A stretch of 64,000 nt of DNA from an uncultured Paracoccaceae bacterium (GCA_951812615.1 CATOSU010000002.1:558001-622000), one strand, 5' to 3'; positions 46,614 to 56,502 are shown, counted from the stretch's first letter. Notes: generated from the sequence alone by a model not told the origin. Numbers and translations are program-made.

Positions 46614-49181
46614 TCAGAACCGGTCCAGAAGACGGCGCAGATAATCGAGTTCGATCCGCGGGCGTTCGCCTTCGCCGGACCGGCGGCGGATTTCGTCCAG
46701 CAATTCCCGCGCGCGCCGGTAGACGTCTTCGCCCTGCAGCAGGTTGTCGTCCGTGCCCAGTGACCCCTGTGACCCGGTCGTGCGGCCCAGCGGGTCGCGG
46801 TTCTGCGACTGCAGGTCGCCAACCTCGCTGCCCTGTCCCATCTGGCCCTGGTTTTGCTGTGCCATCGCCTCGCCCAGCGACCGCATGCCTTCGCGCAGGG
46901 CTTCCATGGCCTCGGACTGCCGGTCAATCGCCCCGGCATAGTCGTTCTCGCGCAGGGACTCCTCGGCACCCTCCATGGCCCGCCCGGCGCGGTCGAGCGC
47001 ATCGCGTGCATCACGCCCGGCCTCAGTACCAGCACCGGGCAACTGGCCCTGCTGGCGACGCAGCTGATCGCGCAGAGCCTGCTGCCGGTCCGCCAGCGAT
47101 CCCTCGCCCTCCTGACCGCTCTGTTCGCCCTCGCCCTGGCCTTCGCCGCCCTGACCCGAGTGGCTCTGACCGCGGCCCATTCCGCCGTCGCGGCCCTCGT
47201 TGCCCTGGCTTTCGCCCTGCCGTGCGCCGGGGTTAAACTGTTCCTGCAGATCGCGGAACGCCTGATCCGACAAACCCTGCTGTTCGCGCAGCGTTTCCGA
47301 CAACCCTTCCATCGCCTGCTGGCCTTCGGACTGGCCGCCGCCCTGACCCTGGGTCACCCGCATGTTTTCCATAAGCTGCTGCAACTCTTCCAGCGCCTGC
47401 TGCGCCTCGGCCATGCGGCCCTGTTCCATCAGCTCCTGTATCCGGTCCATCATCCGCTGCAGATCGTTTTGCGACATCTGCATTTCGTTGCCCGGCTGCT
47501 GCTCGCCGCCCTGCTGTGGTGACTGCTGGCCGTCCTGCTGGGCCTGCCGGCTCAGCTGGCGCAGGTAGTCCTGCGTGGCTTCGCGCAGTTCCTGCATCAG
47601 TTCGGCGATCTCCTTGTCGCTGGCGCCGTCCGTCATCGCCTGGTTCAGCCGTTCCTGTGCCCGGCGCAGGCGTTCCAGCGCATCGCTCAGGTCGCCCTCT
47701 TCCAGCAGGATGGCCAGATCCCACAGCGCCTCGGCAATCTCTTCCTGTTGCGTGGGTTTGAGCCCGTATTCCGTCATCGTTTCCAGGCGGCGCAGGATGA
47801 ACCGAAGCCGCAGATAGGCGGTTTCAGAGCGGAACACGTCCCCCGGCCGGTGCGAAATGGCGCGCAGCACCTGCGACACGCGCGCCGAGTTCTGGCGCGA
47901 CCACAGCAGGTCGCGGCGCTGTTCGATCACCGCCGCGGCCAGCGGATCAAAGAAACGGCGCGCCGGAAGCGCGGTGGCAAACGCGTCGGCCACCATGTCC
48001 TGACCGGCTGCATCCTCAACCGACAGCGTGATTTTCACCGGCAGATGCGCCCACGCATGTTTCGAGAAATCCTCGATAAAGGTTTCGGTGAATTCACTCC
48101 GCTCGCCGGTGAACGGCATCGGCAGGGGAACATCCAGCGGCGCGCGCGGATCGGGGTCCGCCGTCAGCCCGAACCGGCGGTCCATGGCGGCCAAATCCAG
48201 CGCGATGTGAACGTTGCCGGAAACAACGCCATAATCATCGCGGGCCGTGAACGGCAGGTTCATTTCGCCGGTGGCCTGCGCCGTGGCTTCGCCCGACACC
48301 GAAACCGTTGGTGGCTGATCCTCGATCACGGCCACGGTCCAGTTGCGCCCGCCGGTGCCGTCGATGCGGATCTCGCCCGACCGGGTCACGGTGAAATCCT
48401 GCGCCTGATCGGCGGCCGGAGGAACCTCGCCCATGCGGCCCGAAACGGTTTCGGCCAGCGTCAGCGCGCCGACCGGCCCGTAAAAGCGCAGGGTAATCCG
48501 GCTGTCTCGCGGAATGTCGAGCGTTGGCCCGTCGATATCGTTGAGGTAGATCGTCGGACGCCCGGTATAGCGCGGCGGCTCGACCCAGCCTTCCCAGCTG
48601 GCGGTTTCGGTCAGACCGACGGAGCCCGGTGCCATCCCGGCCATCGAATTGATCCGCCACACCGATCCGAACAACAGCGCCGAGGCCAGGGCAAGGATCG
48701 CGACATAGCGCAGAGCATAGGGATCGCGGCGCGTCAGCCGCAGATCCGGCCGGGCCGGTTGTGCCGCGGCCGCCCGCTGGGCCATGCGGTGCTGATGCGC
48801 ATGCCAGACGCGGGTCGAGGCCGCATCGTCGCGCCCGATCACCTGATCGTCCAGCAGCGCCTGAATCGGCCGCCCCTTCAGCGTTTCGTCCAGCCGCGTC
48901 AGGGCGTCGGCACGGGTCGGCCAGTGAAACCGCCGCGCGCCCGTCACCAGCAGCGTCAGAACCGCCAGAACACCAACCACGACCCCGGCCCAGACAAGCT
49001 CAACCGGAAGAACATCCTGCAGCCCCAGCATCAGCGCGGCCAGCAGCAGCATCACAACCGTGAACAGCGGCCAGAATGCTCGGAACATCTGTTCGGCCAC
49101 CATCCCCGTCCGGGTCAGGGCCAGCGGGCGCCTGATGGCGCGCAATGTACTGCTCGGATCCTGTCCGCGACGGTGGGCCAT
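46614..49181 (-). CDS. TIGR02302 family (DUF4175-like) membrane protein
   Basis: About 855-aa protein of the alphaproteobacterial TIGR02302 family. It has two N-terminal transmembrane helices and another near residue 170, then an extended periplasmic beta-rich section. A Gln/Gly/Glu-rich C-terminal third (residues about 520-800) has coiled-coil repeats such as MQELREATQDYLRQLSR. Function is unknown, possibly envelope-related. ATG 49181 follows GGAGAGG. It is the last gene of the argH-lipoprotein-DUF2834-lysA run. Confidence 0.88.
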   Translation of the reverse strand: MAHRRGQDPSSTLRAIRRPLALTRTGMVAEQMFRAFWPLFTVVMLLLAALMLGLQDVLPVELVWAGVVVGVLAVLTLLVTGARRFHWPTRADALTRLDETLKGRPIQALLDDQVIGRDDAASTRVWHAHQHRMAQRAAAAQPARPDLRLTRRDPYALRYVAILALASALLFGSVWRINSMAGMAPGSVGLTETASWEGWVEPPRYTGRPTIYLNDIDGPTLDIPRDSRITLRFYGPVGALTLAETVSGRMGEVPPAADQAQDFTVTRSGEIRIDGTGGRNWTVAVIEDQPPTVSVSGEATAQATGEMNLPFTARDDYGVVSGNVHIALDLAAMDRRFGLTADPDPRAPLDVPLPMPFTGERSEFTETFIEDFSKHAWAHLPVKITLSVEDAAGQDMVADAFATALPARRFFDPLAAAVIEQRRDLLWSRQNSARVSQVLRAISHRPGDVFRSETAYLRLRFILRRLETMTEYGLKPTQQEEIAEALWDLAILLEEGDLSDALERLRRAQERLNQAMTDGASDKEIAELMQELREATQDYLRQLSRQAQQDGQQSPQQGGEQQPGNEMQMSQNDLQRMMDRIQELMEQGRMAEAQQALEELQQLMENMRVTQGQGGGQSEGQQAMEGLSETLREQQGLSDQAFRDLQEQFNPGARQGESQGNEGRDGGMGRGQSHSGQGGEGQGEGEQSGQEGEGSLADRQQALRDQLRRQQGQLPGAGTEAGRDARDALDRAGRAMEGAEESLRENDYAGAIDRQSEAMEALREGMRSLGEAMAQQNQGQMGQGSEVGDLQSQNRDPLGRTTGSQGSLGTDDNLLQGEDVYRRARELLDEIRRRSGEGERPRIELDYLRRLLDRF

Positions 49182-49215
49182 CAGCCTCTCCAAAACGCCC
49201 GGGCGCGGATGCGCC

Positions 49216-50481
49216 TCAGAGCCATGCAGGGATGGTATCGCGTTTCAGGATTTCGTCAAAGGTCGGGCGTCGGCGGATAACCGCAAATTGATCCCCGTTC
49301 ACCATAACCTCGGGCACCAGCGGGCGGGTATTGTATTCGCTGGCCATCACCGCGCCATAGGCGCCGGCGCTGCGAAAGGCGATCAGGTCACCCGCGGCCA
49401 CCGGCGGCATCGCCCGCTGGCGGGCGAAAGTGTCACCGGTTTCGCAGACCGGGCCGACGATGTCATAGGTGGCGTGTTCGGTGCCCGGCGCCGGCTCTGT
49501 GACCGGAATGATATCGTGATGCGCCTCGTACATGGCCGGGCGGATCAGGTCGTTCATCGCCCCGTCGACGATCAGGAAATCCCGGTCCTCGCCGGATTTC
49601 ACATAGATCACCCCGGTGACCAGCAGCCCTGCGTTGCCCGCGATCAGCCGGCCCGGCTCAATCTCGATCTCGCACCCCAGATGCCCGACCGTGCGCTTGA
49701 TCAGCACCCCGTATTCCAGCGGCAGCGGCGGCGCCTCGTTCGACCGGGTGTAAGGAATGCCCAGCCCGCCGCCCAGATCCAGTCGCCGGATGTCGTGCCC
49801 GTCGGCGCGCAGCGTTTCGGTCAGTTCGGCAACCTTGAGATAGGCCGCCTCGAACGGGGCCAGTTCGGTCAGCTGGCTGCCGATGTGAACATCGATACCG
49901 ATCACCTCCAGCCCCGGCAGCGATGCGGCCAGCGCATACACCTGCCGGGCGCGGCTGATCGGGATGCCGAACTTGTTTTCCGATTTCCCCGTGGCGATCT
50001 TTGCATGTGTCTTGGCATCGACGTCAGGATTGATGCGAATGGTGATCGGCGCAATCCTGCCCATTTCCGAGGCAACTGCGCTCAGCGCCTGCATCTCGGG
50101 TTCGGATTCGACGTTGAACTGGCGAATCCCTCCTTCCAGCGCCGTGCGCATTTCCGCGGCCGTCTTGCCGACGCCGCTGAATACGATGCGATCACCGGGG
50201 ACCCCGGCCGCGCGGGCGCGCAGGTATTCTCCCTGACTGACCACATCCATGCCAGCCCCGGCCTCTGCCAGCGTTTTCAGGATCGCCTGATTCGAGGCTG
50301 CCTTCATCGCGTAGCAGACCAGATGATCGGTACCTTCCAGCGCCTCGTCGAACAGCGTGTAGTGCCGCAACAGGGTGGCTGTGGAATATACATAGAACGG
50401 CGTGCCGACCTCGGCTGCAATTTCGCTCAGCGGCACGTCTTCGGCATGCAGGGTGCCGTCGCGGTAGAGAAAATGGTCCAT
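49216..50481 (-). CDS. lysA: Diaminopimelate decarboxylase
   Basis: 421-aa PLP enzyme converting meso-diaminopimelate to L-lysine. The PLP Lys lies in CYAMKAASNQ near residue 55. Other family motifs are HIGSQLTELAPF, GGGLGIPYT and the substrate-site CETGDTFA near residue 345. Length is normal. It lies 157 nt below the DUF2834 gene; that gap has GC-rich short repeats and no gene. Confidence 0.97.
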   Translation of the reverse strand: MDHFLYRDGTLHAEDVPLSEIAAEVGTPFYVYSTATLLRHYTLFDEALEGTDHLVCYAMKAASNQAILKTLAEAGAGMDVVSQGEYLRARAAGVPGDRIVFSGVGKTAAEMRTALEGGIRQFNVESEPEMQALSAVASEMGRIAPITIRINPDVDAKTHAKIATGKSENKFGIPISRARQVYALAASLPGLEVIGIDVHIGSQLTELAPFEAAYLKVAELTETLRADGHDIRRLDLGGGLGIPYTRSNEAPPLPLEYGVLIKRTVGHLGCEIEIEPGRLIAGNAGLLVTGVIYVKSGEDRDFLIVDGAMNDLIRPAMYEAHHDIIPVTEPAPGTEHATYDIVGPVCETGDTFARQRAMPPVAAGDLIAFRSAGAYGAVMASEYNTRPLVPEVMVNGDQFAVIRRRPTFDEILKRDTIPAWL

Positions 50482-50638
50482 AAGCCGCGCTTAGGGGATT
50501 CGGGGAACAGGATCAACGGCGCGTGGGTTTTGCAGGGCGGGAGGCGGTTGAAAAGACCCCCCCGGGTCGGGTCTGAGACCGTGCGAAGCCGGCTCTCAAC
50601 ACCATGATATGACGCTGCAATTTCGGGGTGAAGAAGCC

Positions 50639-50956
50639 TTACCGCACAGGCCGCGACCGCAGGAACAGGTAGAGCGGCAACCCGCAGCTGACCCCGATCC
50701 CGAACGTGGCCGGTATTGCGATCAGCGCGAGCCAGTTCCGCCGCGTCGCCACCTCGGCCACGATAAACACCGTCAGCGCGATGGCGGCAATCGTCAGGTC
50801 CCACGCCACCCCGCGGGCGGCGGCGTTAACCGTCCAGGCGTCAATCAACAGCCTGAAATCAAACCCGTTTTCATTAAACCACTGGACGAAATAATACATC
50901 GGATGAACCGCGCCCCAGATCGCCAGAACCAGGTAGATCATCCGCAGCACGGACAT
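50639..50956 (-). CDS. DUF2834 membrane protein
   Basis: 105-aa protein with three hydrophobic helices and the DUF2834 features WFNENGFDFRLLIDAWTVN near residue 26 and a C-terminal GLPLYLFLRSR. Function is unknown. It begins 4 nt after the small lipoprotein gene and belongs to the argH-lysA gene run. Confidence 0.83.
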   Translation of the reverse strand: MSVLRMIYLVLAIWGAVHPMYYFVQWFNENGFDFRLLIDAWTVNAAARGVAWDLTIAAIALTVFIVAEVATRRNWLALIAIPATFGIGVSCGLPLYLFLRSRPVR

Positions 50957-50960
50957 GGGT

Positions 50961-51134
50961 TCAGAACCCCAGATAAATGGACAGAGGACCCTGGTGCAGG
51001 CCGATCCCGCCCCAGGTATTCACGCCGCCGGCGCCATACCCGATCGTGGCGTTCATCGTCGGCTGAACCGGTTCGCCATCCGCGCCGCAGCCGGCCAGAA
51101 ACACGGTCAGTGCGACCGCCGCTGCCCCGCGCAT
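50961..51134 (-). CDS. Small lipoprotein
   Basis: 57-aa predicted lipoprotein. The signal peptide ends in the lipobox LAGC (Cys at about residue 16), and a short Gly-rich mature part follows (TIGYGAGGVNTWGGIGLHQG). ATG 51134 overlaps the argH stop (TAATG). A longer in-frame start at 51155 would put extra residues before the signal peptide and is less likely. Small lipoproteins in this position (LptM/YifL-like next to lysA) are common in proteobacteria. Confidence 0.75.
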   Translation of the reverse strand: MRGAAAVALTVFLAGCGADGEPVQPTMNATIGYGAGGVNTWGGIGLHQGPLSIYLGF

Positions 51135-52525
51135 TAACTGAGCTTTTCCTGCCATCTTGCAACTTGCTCCCTGACCCGGACCGGCGCCGTCCCCCCGTAA
51201 GAGATGCGCGAGTGTACCGAGTTTTCAACCGTCAGGACAGAATAGACGTCTTCGGTGATACCCGTATGAACGCCCTGCATGTCGCTGAGATCGAGATCGG
51301 ACAGATCGCACCCCTTGCCTTCGGCCAACGCGACCAGCGCGCCGGTGACATGATGCGCGTCGCGGAACGGCAGGTTCAGCACCCGAACCAGCCAGTCGGC
51401 CAGATCGGTCGCGGTGGAAAAGCCGGATCCTGCCGCACCGGCCAGCGCTTCGCGGTTGCCAGTCATGTCGCGGACCATGCCCTCCATCGCGGCCAGCGCC
51501 AGCATCCAGTTGTCTGCGGCGTCGAACACCTGTTCCTTGTCCTCCTGCATGTCCTTGGAATAGGTCAGCGGCAGGCCCTTCATCACCAGCATCAGCGCCG
51601 TGTTGGCCCCGAAGATCCGCCCCACCTTGGCCCGGATCAGTTCGGCCGCGTCCGGGTTCTTCTTCTGTGGCATGATCGACGAGCCGGTCGAAAACCGGTC
51701 ACTGAGCGTGACGAAGCGGAACTGGGCCGAGGACCAGATCACCAGTTCCTCGGCAAACCGGCTGAGATGCATCGCGCAGATGCTGGCCGTGCTCAGGAAC
51801 TCCAGCGCGAAGTCGCGGTCGCTGACGGCATCGAGCGAGTTGGCGCAGGGCCGGTCGAACCCCAGCGCCGCGGCGGTCATGTCGCGGTCGATGGGGAAGG
51901 AGGTGCCGGCCAGAGCCGCAGCGCCCAGTGGCGATTCGTTCATGCGTGCGCGGGCGTCGCGGACACGGGACAGGTCCCGCCCGAACATCTCCACGTAGGC
52001 CATCATGTGATGGCCCCATGTCACGGGCTGCGCGGTCTGAAGATGGGTGAACCCCGGCATGACCCAGTCCGCCCCGGCCTCGGCCTGCGCAAGCAGGGCC
52101 TGTAACAGGGCCACGAGCGCCCCGTCCGCCGCATCCAGCTGATCGCGCACCCACAGTTTGAAATCCGTCGCCACCTGATCGTTGCGCGACCGGCCGGTGT
52201 GCAGACGCCCCGCCGGTTCGCCGATGACCTCTTTCAGGCGGGCCTCCACGTTCATGTGGATGTCTTCCAGCGCCGCAGAGAACTGAAACGTTCCTGCATC
52301 AATCTCTGACAACACCGTGAGCAGCCCTTCCCGGATCGCCTGTGCATCGCTATCGGTCAGGATGCCTGTCGCGGCCAGCATCGCCGCGTGGGCTCTTGAG
52401 CCGGCAATGTCCTGTGCTGCCATTCGCTGGTCGAACCCGATCGAGGCGTTGATCGCCTCCATGATCGCGTCCGGCCCTTCGGCGAACCGGCCGCCCCACA
52501 TCTGGTTCGAGCTCGTGTCTGACAT
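51134..52525 (-). CDS. argH: Argininosuccinate lyase
   Basis: 463-aa enzyme splitting argininosuccinate into arginine and fumarate. The fumarase-superfamily signature [12 protein letters not shown] lies near residue 285, and other ArgH regions are [13 protein letters not shown] and [16 protein letters not shown]. Length is normal. It is divergent from the TlpA gene by 19 nt, so the two promoters overlap. Confidence 0.97.
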   Translation of the reverse strand: MSDTSSNQMWGGRFAEGPDAIMEAINASIGFDQRMAAQDIAGSRAHAAMLAATGILTDSDAQAIREGLLTVLSEIDAGTFQFSAALEDIHMNVEARLKEVIGEPAGRLHTGRSRNDQVATDFKLWVRDQLDAADGALVALLQALLAQAEAGADWVMPGFTHLQTAQPVTWGHHMMAYVEMFGRDLSRVRDARARMNESPLGAAALAGTSFPIDRDMTAAALGFDRPCANSLDAVSDRDFALEFLSTASICAMHLSRFAEELVIWSSAQFRFVTLSDRFSTGSSIMPQKKNPDAAELIRAKVGRIFGANTALMLVMKGLPLTYSKDMQEDKEQVFDAADNWMLALAAMEGMVRDMTGNREALAGAAGSGFSTATDLADWLVRVLNLPFRDAHHVTGALVALAEGKGCDLSDLDLSDMQGVHTGITEDVYSVLTVENSVHSRISYGGTAPVRVREQVARWQEKLS

Positions 52526-52544
52526 GGATGCCTCCGGAGGTTTT

Positions 52545-53105
52545 ATGCGTCTCGTTCGTTTGCTGACCCTTTATCTGGCCCTTATGACGGGTGCAAATGC
52601 CACCTTGGCCGATACCGCCGCGCTGCAAGCCCTGCGTGAAGGCGAGATGAAGAAGCTGGTGTTTCACGCCGAGCCCCGGACGGTGTCCGATGCCGCCTTT
52701 GACCTTGCCGACGGGGCCGGAGCCGCCACACTGGAGGATTTCCGCGGCAAATACGTGCTGCTGAATTTCTGGGCCACGTGGTGTGCCCCCTGCCGCAAGG
52801 AAATGCCGACGCTGTCAGCGCTGCAGGACGAATTCGGCGGCGACCGGTTCGCGGTGCTGACGATCGCCACCGGGCGCAACTCGCCCACGGGGATCCGGAA
52901 GTTTTTCGACAAGATCGGCGTCACCAACCTGCCGCGGCATCAGGACCCGAAACAGGCGCTGGCTCGCGACATGGCGGTGCTGGGTCTTCCGATATCCGTG
53001 CTGCTCGACCCTGAAGGCCGCGAGATCGCCCGCCTGCCCGGCGACGCCGACTGGCACTCCGACAGCGCCCGGGCCATCGTGGCGGCATTGCTGGCGTCTG
53101 ATTAG
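52545..53105 (+). CDS. tlpA: TlpA-family thiol:disulfide oxidoreductase
   Basis: 186-aa periplasmic thioredoxin-fold protein with an N-terminal signal or anchor helix (residues 1-22). The redox motif is [13 protein letters not shown] near residue 75 and the cis-Pro loop is [12 protein letters not shown]. It probably keeps periplasmic thiols reduced, for example in cytochrome maturation. GGAGG precedes the ATG. Its stop overlaps that of the convergent phosphatase-like gene. Confidence 0.9.
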   Translation: MRLVRLLTLYLALMTGANATLADTAALQALREGEMKKLVFHAEPRTVSDAAFDLADGAGAATLEDFRGKYVLLNFWATWCAPCRKEMPTLSALQDEFGGDRFAVLTIATGRNSPTGIRKFFDKIGVTNLPRHQDPKQALARDMAVLGLPISVLLDPEGREIARLPGDADWHSDSARAIVAALLASD

Positions 53106-53440
53106 CCCCTGATCCGACGGTCAAAAACCTTCTGCAACTTCGGTTTCAACAGAGCAACCAGCGCCGGTTCCATGTATTCAAACCGGTCCGGAATCCCGAG
53201 AACGACAACCCGCTTCTGTCCCAACAACACACCAAAGAGCGCCGTCAGCCGCTTTTTCTGACGCACCTCCATCATCGCGATCACGTCGTCCCCGACTACC
53301 TGCTCGGCGAACAGGCCTTCATCCACATCACGGCTGAGACCGGCGAAATCCGTCTCGAAACCGTCCCATTCGGCAACGATATCCGCAGCCGTCGGGCTGC
53401 GTTTCCGGGCTTTGCCACAGATGAACAGGGCTCTTGTCAT
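53102..53440 (-). CDS. Low-molecular-weight tyrosine phosphatase-like protein
   Basis: 112-aa protein beginning MTRALFICGKARKRSPTA. This matches the short phosphatase-like family with a CX5R-type loop (C-G-K-A-R-K-R-S-P-T) at the end of the first strand. It is shorter than canonical LMW-PTPs (about 150 aa) and lacks their terminal DPY motif, so activity is uncertain. ATG 53440 is chosen by homology to that N-terminus; no clear Shine-Dalgarno is seen. Confidence 0.75.
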   Translation of the reverse strand: MTRALFICGKARKRSPTAADIVAEWDGFETDFAGLSRDVDEGLFAEQVVGDDVIAMMEVRQKKRLTALFGVLLGQKRVVVLGIPDRFEYMEPALVALLKPKLQKVFDRRIRG

Positions 53441-53573
53441 TAATGAACGCCAGCAGAATCTCGCGGTTTCCCAAGCCCCGGCGGCCGGGTCCGGCCGATT
53501 GCAGCCCTGTGACCCGACGCCACCTTTGACATCTGGTCGCCGGAACCGCCATTCTCTGCCCCGGAGAACTGTG

Positions 53574-53960
53574 ATGCCACTAAACATACTGCTCACCATG
53601 GTTGTCGTCGGGATCAGCGCCATCGTGCTGATCTTGCATCTGAGTGGGCGCTCCCGCACACCGGTGCTGAGCGAGAATGCCGCGCGGCAGAGCTGGGTGC
53701 GGCACTACCCGGACGATACGGTGCACACGGTACAGATCGCAGGCAACGGCAAATCCGCACTGGTGCGGACCAGCGCCGGTCCCGGGGTCATCTGGGTATT
53801 CGGTGCCGACACTGTGGCCCGGCACCTGAAAAACTGTGACGTGACCGAAACCGCGACCGGTCTGCGTATCGATTTTCACGACTATTCCACGCCGCGCGCA
53901 GTGTTCGCCCTGACCGCGTCCGAACGGGCCGACTGGCAGGCTGAAATGGAGGCAGCATGA
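53574..53960 (+). CDS. Hypothetical membrane-anchored protein
   Basis: 128-aa protein with one N-terminal transmembrane helix (residues 4-23) and a soluble domain of about 100 residues that I do not recognise. GGAGA precedes the ATG. Its stop overlaps the sterol desaturase start by 4 nt, suggesting co-expression. Confidence 0.72.
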   Translation: MPLNILLTMVVVGISAIVLILHLSGRSRTPVLSENAARQSWVRHYPDDTVHTVQIAGNGKSALVRTSAGPGVIWVFGADTVARHLKNCDVTETATGLRIDFHDYSTPRAVFALTASERADWQAEMEAA

Positions 53961-54886
53961 CACCGACGCTCACCTATCCCGACGTGGTCAGTTGGGCCGT
54001 GCCTTTCTTCATCGCCGCGATCCTGATCGAATTCACCTGGATCGCCATCAAGCGGCGCGGGGGGCGGTATGAAACCCGCGATGCGCTGACCTCGCTGTTG
54101 ATGGGGGCGGGCAATGTCGCCTCGGGCATCGCGCTGGGCTTCATCGCATGGGGCTTTTTCATGTGGCTCTGGGCGCTGACGCCGCTGGACCTGGGCGCAT
54201 CCGTCTGGGTGGTGCTGCTGTGTTTCGTGCTGGATGATCTGCGGTATTACTGGGTGCACCGGTTCGGGCACCGAATCCGCTGGGTCTGGGCCAGCCACGT
54301 GAACCACCATTCGTCGCAGCACTATAACCTGACCACGGCATTGCGGCAGACCTGGACCTATACGTTCACCTTCATGATGGTGGTGCGCGCGCCGCTGATC
54401 CTGCTGGGCTTTCACCCGGCGATGGTGCTGTTTGTGGGCGGGTTGAACCTGATCTACCAGTTCTGGATCCACACCGAGGCAATCGGGCGCATGCCGCGCT
54501 GGGTCGAGGCGGTGATGAACACGCCCAGCCATCACCGGGTGCATCACGGCCGCAATGCCCGGTACCTGGATGCGAACTATGCGGGGGTGTTCATCGTCTG
54601 GGACAGGCTTTTTGGCACGTTCGTGCCGGAACTGGACGAAGAGAAGCCGGATTACGGGCTGGTGCGCAATATCGCCACCTTCAACCCGATCCGGGTCGCC
54701 TTTCATGAATGGGTGGGGATCTTCCGCGACGTCGTGCAGCCCGGCATCACATGGCGCGACCGGCTGATGTACTGCGTCGCCCCGCCGGGCTGGAGCCATG
54801 ACGGCAGCCGCGACACGTCCGAAACGATCAAGGCCAAGCACCTGGCCCGCCACCCCGAAGACACCGGCACGCCGGGGTTCGGGTAG
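53957..54886 (+). CDS. Sterol desaturase / fatty acid hydroxylase family protein
   Basis: 309-aa integral membrane di-iron enzyme candidate. About four hydrophobic helices surround the histidine boxes HRFGH (near residue 98), HVNHH (near residue 114) and HHRVHH (near residue 194), the family's metal ligands. The substrate may be a lipid, fatty acid or carotenoid and cannot be assigned. It is coupled to the small upstream gene and ends at a hairpin cluster. Confidence 0.88.
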   Translation: MTPTLTYPDVVSWAVPFFIAAILIEFTWIAIKRRGGRYETRDALTSLLMGAGNVASGIALGFIAWGFFMWLWALTPLDLGASVWVVLLCFVLDDLRYYWVHRFGHRIRWVWASHVNHHSSQHYNLTTALRQTWTYTFTFMMVVRAPLILLGFHPAMVLFVGGLNLIYQFWIHTEAIGRMPRWVEAVMNTPSHHRVHHGRNARYLDANYAGVFIVWDRLFGTFVPELDEEKPDYGLVRNIATFNPIRVAFHEWVGIFRDVVQPGITWRDRLMYCVAPPGWSHDGSRDTSETIKAKHLARHPEDTGTPGFG

Positions 54887-54950
54887 GCGAATTGTCAACA
54901 ATTCGCAGGCAAGTCATCAATGACTTGAAAAAAACCCGTTGACGGGTTTT
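54887..54950. terminator. Three tandem hairpins between convergent genes
   Basis: Stem 1 is 54887-54906 (9 bp, loop CA) and begins right after the desaturase stop. Stem 2 is 54910-54927 (8 bp, loop CA). Stem 3 is 54931-54950 (AAAACCCG-TTGA-CGGGTTTT), with flanking A and T runs that suit termination in both directions. The first and third have a GTCAAC/GTTGAC centre. Confidence 0.75.
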
Positions 54951-54955
54951 GCCGT

Positions 54956-55501
54956 TCAGACCGCGCCGTGGCGCGGGCAGGTTACGAGGTGGTCGTTCAC
55001 GAGACCGCAGGCCTGCATCCAGGCATAGACGATGGTGGGTCCGCAAAACCGGAACCCGGCTTTTTTCAGGTCCTTTGATACCTGCTCGGACAGCGGCGTA
55101 TAGGCCGGCACCTCGGCCAGGCTGGTCCAGCGGTTCACCAGCGGCTTGCCGTCCACATAGCGCCAGCACCAGTCCGAGAAATCGTCGATCTCCAGCACCG
55201 CGCGGGCATTGCTGATGGTCGCCTCAATCTTGCCCCGGTGGCGAATGATACCGGGATCGGTCACCAGCCGCGCCACTTCCGTTTCGCCCCATGTGGCAAT
55301 CTCCGCCGGATCGAACCCGGCAAAGGCGGCGCGGAAATTTTCGCGTTTCTTCAGGATCGTGATCCAGCTCAGCCCGGCCTGAAACCCGTCAAGGATCAGC
55401 TTTTCCCACAACGCCCGCCCGTCATATTCGGGCACACCCCATTCCGTGTCATGATAGGCGGTGTAAATCGGCTCCGGACCGGCCCAGCCACATCGCTCCA
55501 T
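54956..55501 (-). CDS. tag: DNA-3-methyladenine glycosylase I
   Basis: 181-aa base-excision repair enzyme removing 3-methyladenine. It has the N-terminal ERCGWAGPEPIYTAYHDTEWG, zinc-ligand Cys/His positions near both ends (C4 and the C-terminal CPRH), DGFQAGLSWITILKKRE near residue 38 and the GFRFCGPTIVYAWMQACG segment. Length is normal for Tag. Confidence 0.95.
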   Translation of the reverse strand: MERCGWAGPEPIYTAYHDTEWGVPEYDGRALWEKLILDGFQAGLSWITILKKRENFRAAFAGFDPAEIATWGETEVARLVTDPGIIRHRGKIEATISNARAVLEIDDFSDWCWRYVDGKPLVNRWTSLAEVPAYTPLSEQVSKDLKKAGFRFCGPTIVYAWMQACGLVNDHLVTCPRHGAV

Positions 55502-55600
55502 TTCGCCTGTCCTCCTGCCGGTTCATTCAAATCCCGAGTTTAAGCCCGCATTTACGGGAATGCGCAATGCTGTCGACGACGGAACAACGCGGGGCGTGGC

Positions 55601-56437
55601 ATGCGTCGGAAGCGAAAATTCGCGGATACCGGACCGGGCGAGGGCAGCCCGCTGGAGGCGGCGGTCGCCGGGCGGGACAGCTCGGTGATGGATATGGTGC
55701 AGGCCGCCGTCCGGCATAACGAGGTGCATCTGGCCTTTCAGCCGGTGGTGCAGGCCCGCAGGCCGGACACGGTCGCCTTTTACGAAAGCCTTCTGCGGGT
55801 GCTGGACCGGACCGGCCGGGTAATTCCCGCGCGGCACTTCATCGTCACGGCCGAACAGAGCGAACTGGGCCGGGAACTGGACTGTGTCTCGCTCAGGCAG
55901 GGCCTGAAGACGCTGGCCGGGTTTCGTCACCTGCGGCTTTCGGTCAACATGTCGGCGCGGTCCATCGGCTATCGCAAATGGATGAAGGTGCTGGACCGGG
56001 CGCTGCGCGACGACGCCACTCTGGGCGAAAGGCTGATTCTCGAAATCAGCGAAACGAGCGCGATGACGGTTCCCGAACTGGTGACCAATTTCATGGCTGA
56101 CATGCAGAAACGCGGAGTTTCATTCGCGCTGGACGATTACGGCTCGGACCGGATTTCGATTCGGCATTTCCGGCAGTTCCTGTTCGACGCGGTGAAGATC
56201 GACGGGCAGTTTGTCCGCGGTGTGCACCGCGACCCCGGCAATCAGATGGTCGTTTCCGCCCTGATGCGGGTGGCGCAGGAATTCGGCATGTTTACGGTTG
56301 CCGAGTCCGTCGAATCCGAGGCTGACGCAAAGTACCTGACCGCACTCGGCATCGACTGCCTGCAGGGCTACTTCTATGGCGCGCCGTCCATGTCGCCGCC
56401 ATGGCTGCCGGTCAGCCGCGCGCAAACCGGCGGCTGA
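55601..56437 (+). CDS. EAL domain protein (putative c-di-GMP phosphodiesterase)
   Basis: 278-aa stand-alone EAL domain with no GGDEF, PAS or membrane segment. The signature motif is YESLL instead of EALL, keeping Glu62. Other catalytic positions seem kept: NMSA, EISE, DDYGS, KIDGQF, AESVE and a terminal QGYFYG. Loop 6 is altered from DDFGTG to DDYGSD, so activity is plausible but not certain. The partner that senses a signal is not obvious. Confidence 0.85.
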   Translation: MRRKRKFADTGPGEGSPLEAAVAGRDSSVMDMVQAAVRHNEVHLAFQPVVQARRPDTVAFYESLLRVLDRTGRVIPARHFIVTAEQSELGRELDCVSLRQGLKTLAGFRHLRLSVNMSARSIGYRKWMKVLDRALRDDATLGERLILEISETSAMTVPELVTNFMADMQKRGVSFALDDYGSDRISIRHFRQFLFDAVKIDGQFVRGVHRDPGNQMVVSALMRVAQEFGMFTVAESVESEADAKYLTALGIDCLQGYFYGAPSMSPPWLPVSRAQTGG

Positions 56438-56474
56438 AACCGCAACCGGCATGGGCCGGCCCTGAGACACACTG

Positions 56475-56499
56475 GCAGTTGCTGCAGTTGCACAATTGC
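56475..56499 (+). promoter_or_regulatory. TGCA-rich site before phaA, possible PhaR operator
   Basis: TGCA-GT-TGCA (56483-56492) and CTGC-N4-GCA elements lie just before the ATG at 56503. PhaR of Paracoccus is reported to bind CTGC-N3/4-GCAG, so this is a candidate repressor site for PHB genes. It is the only sign that the original phaA promoter survives here. Confidence 0.35.
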
Positions 56500-56502
56500 G
56501 AT

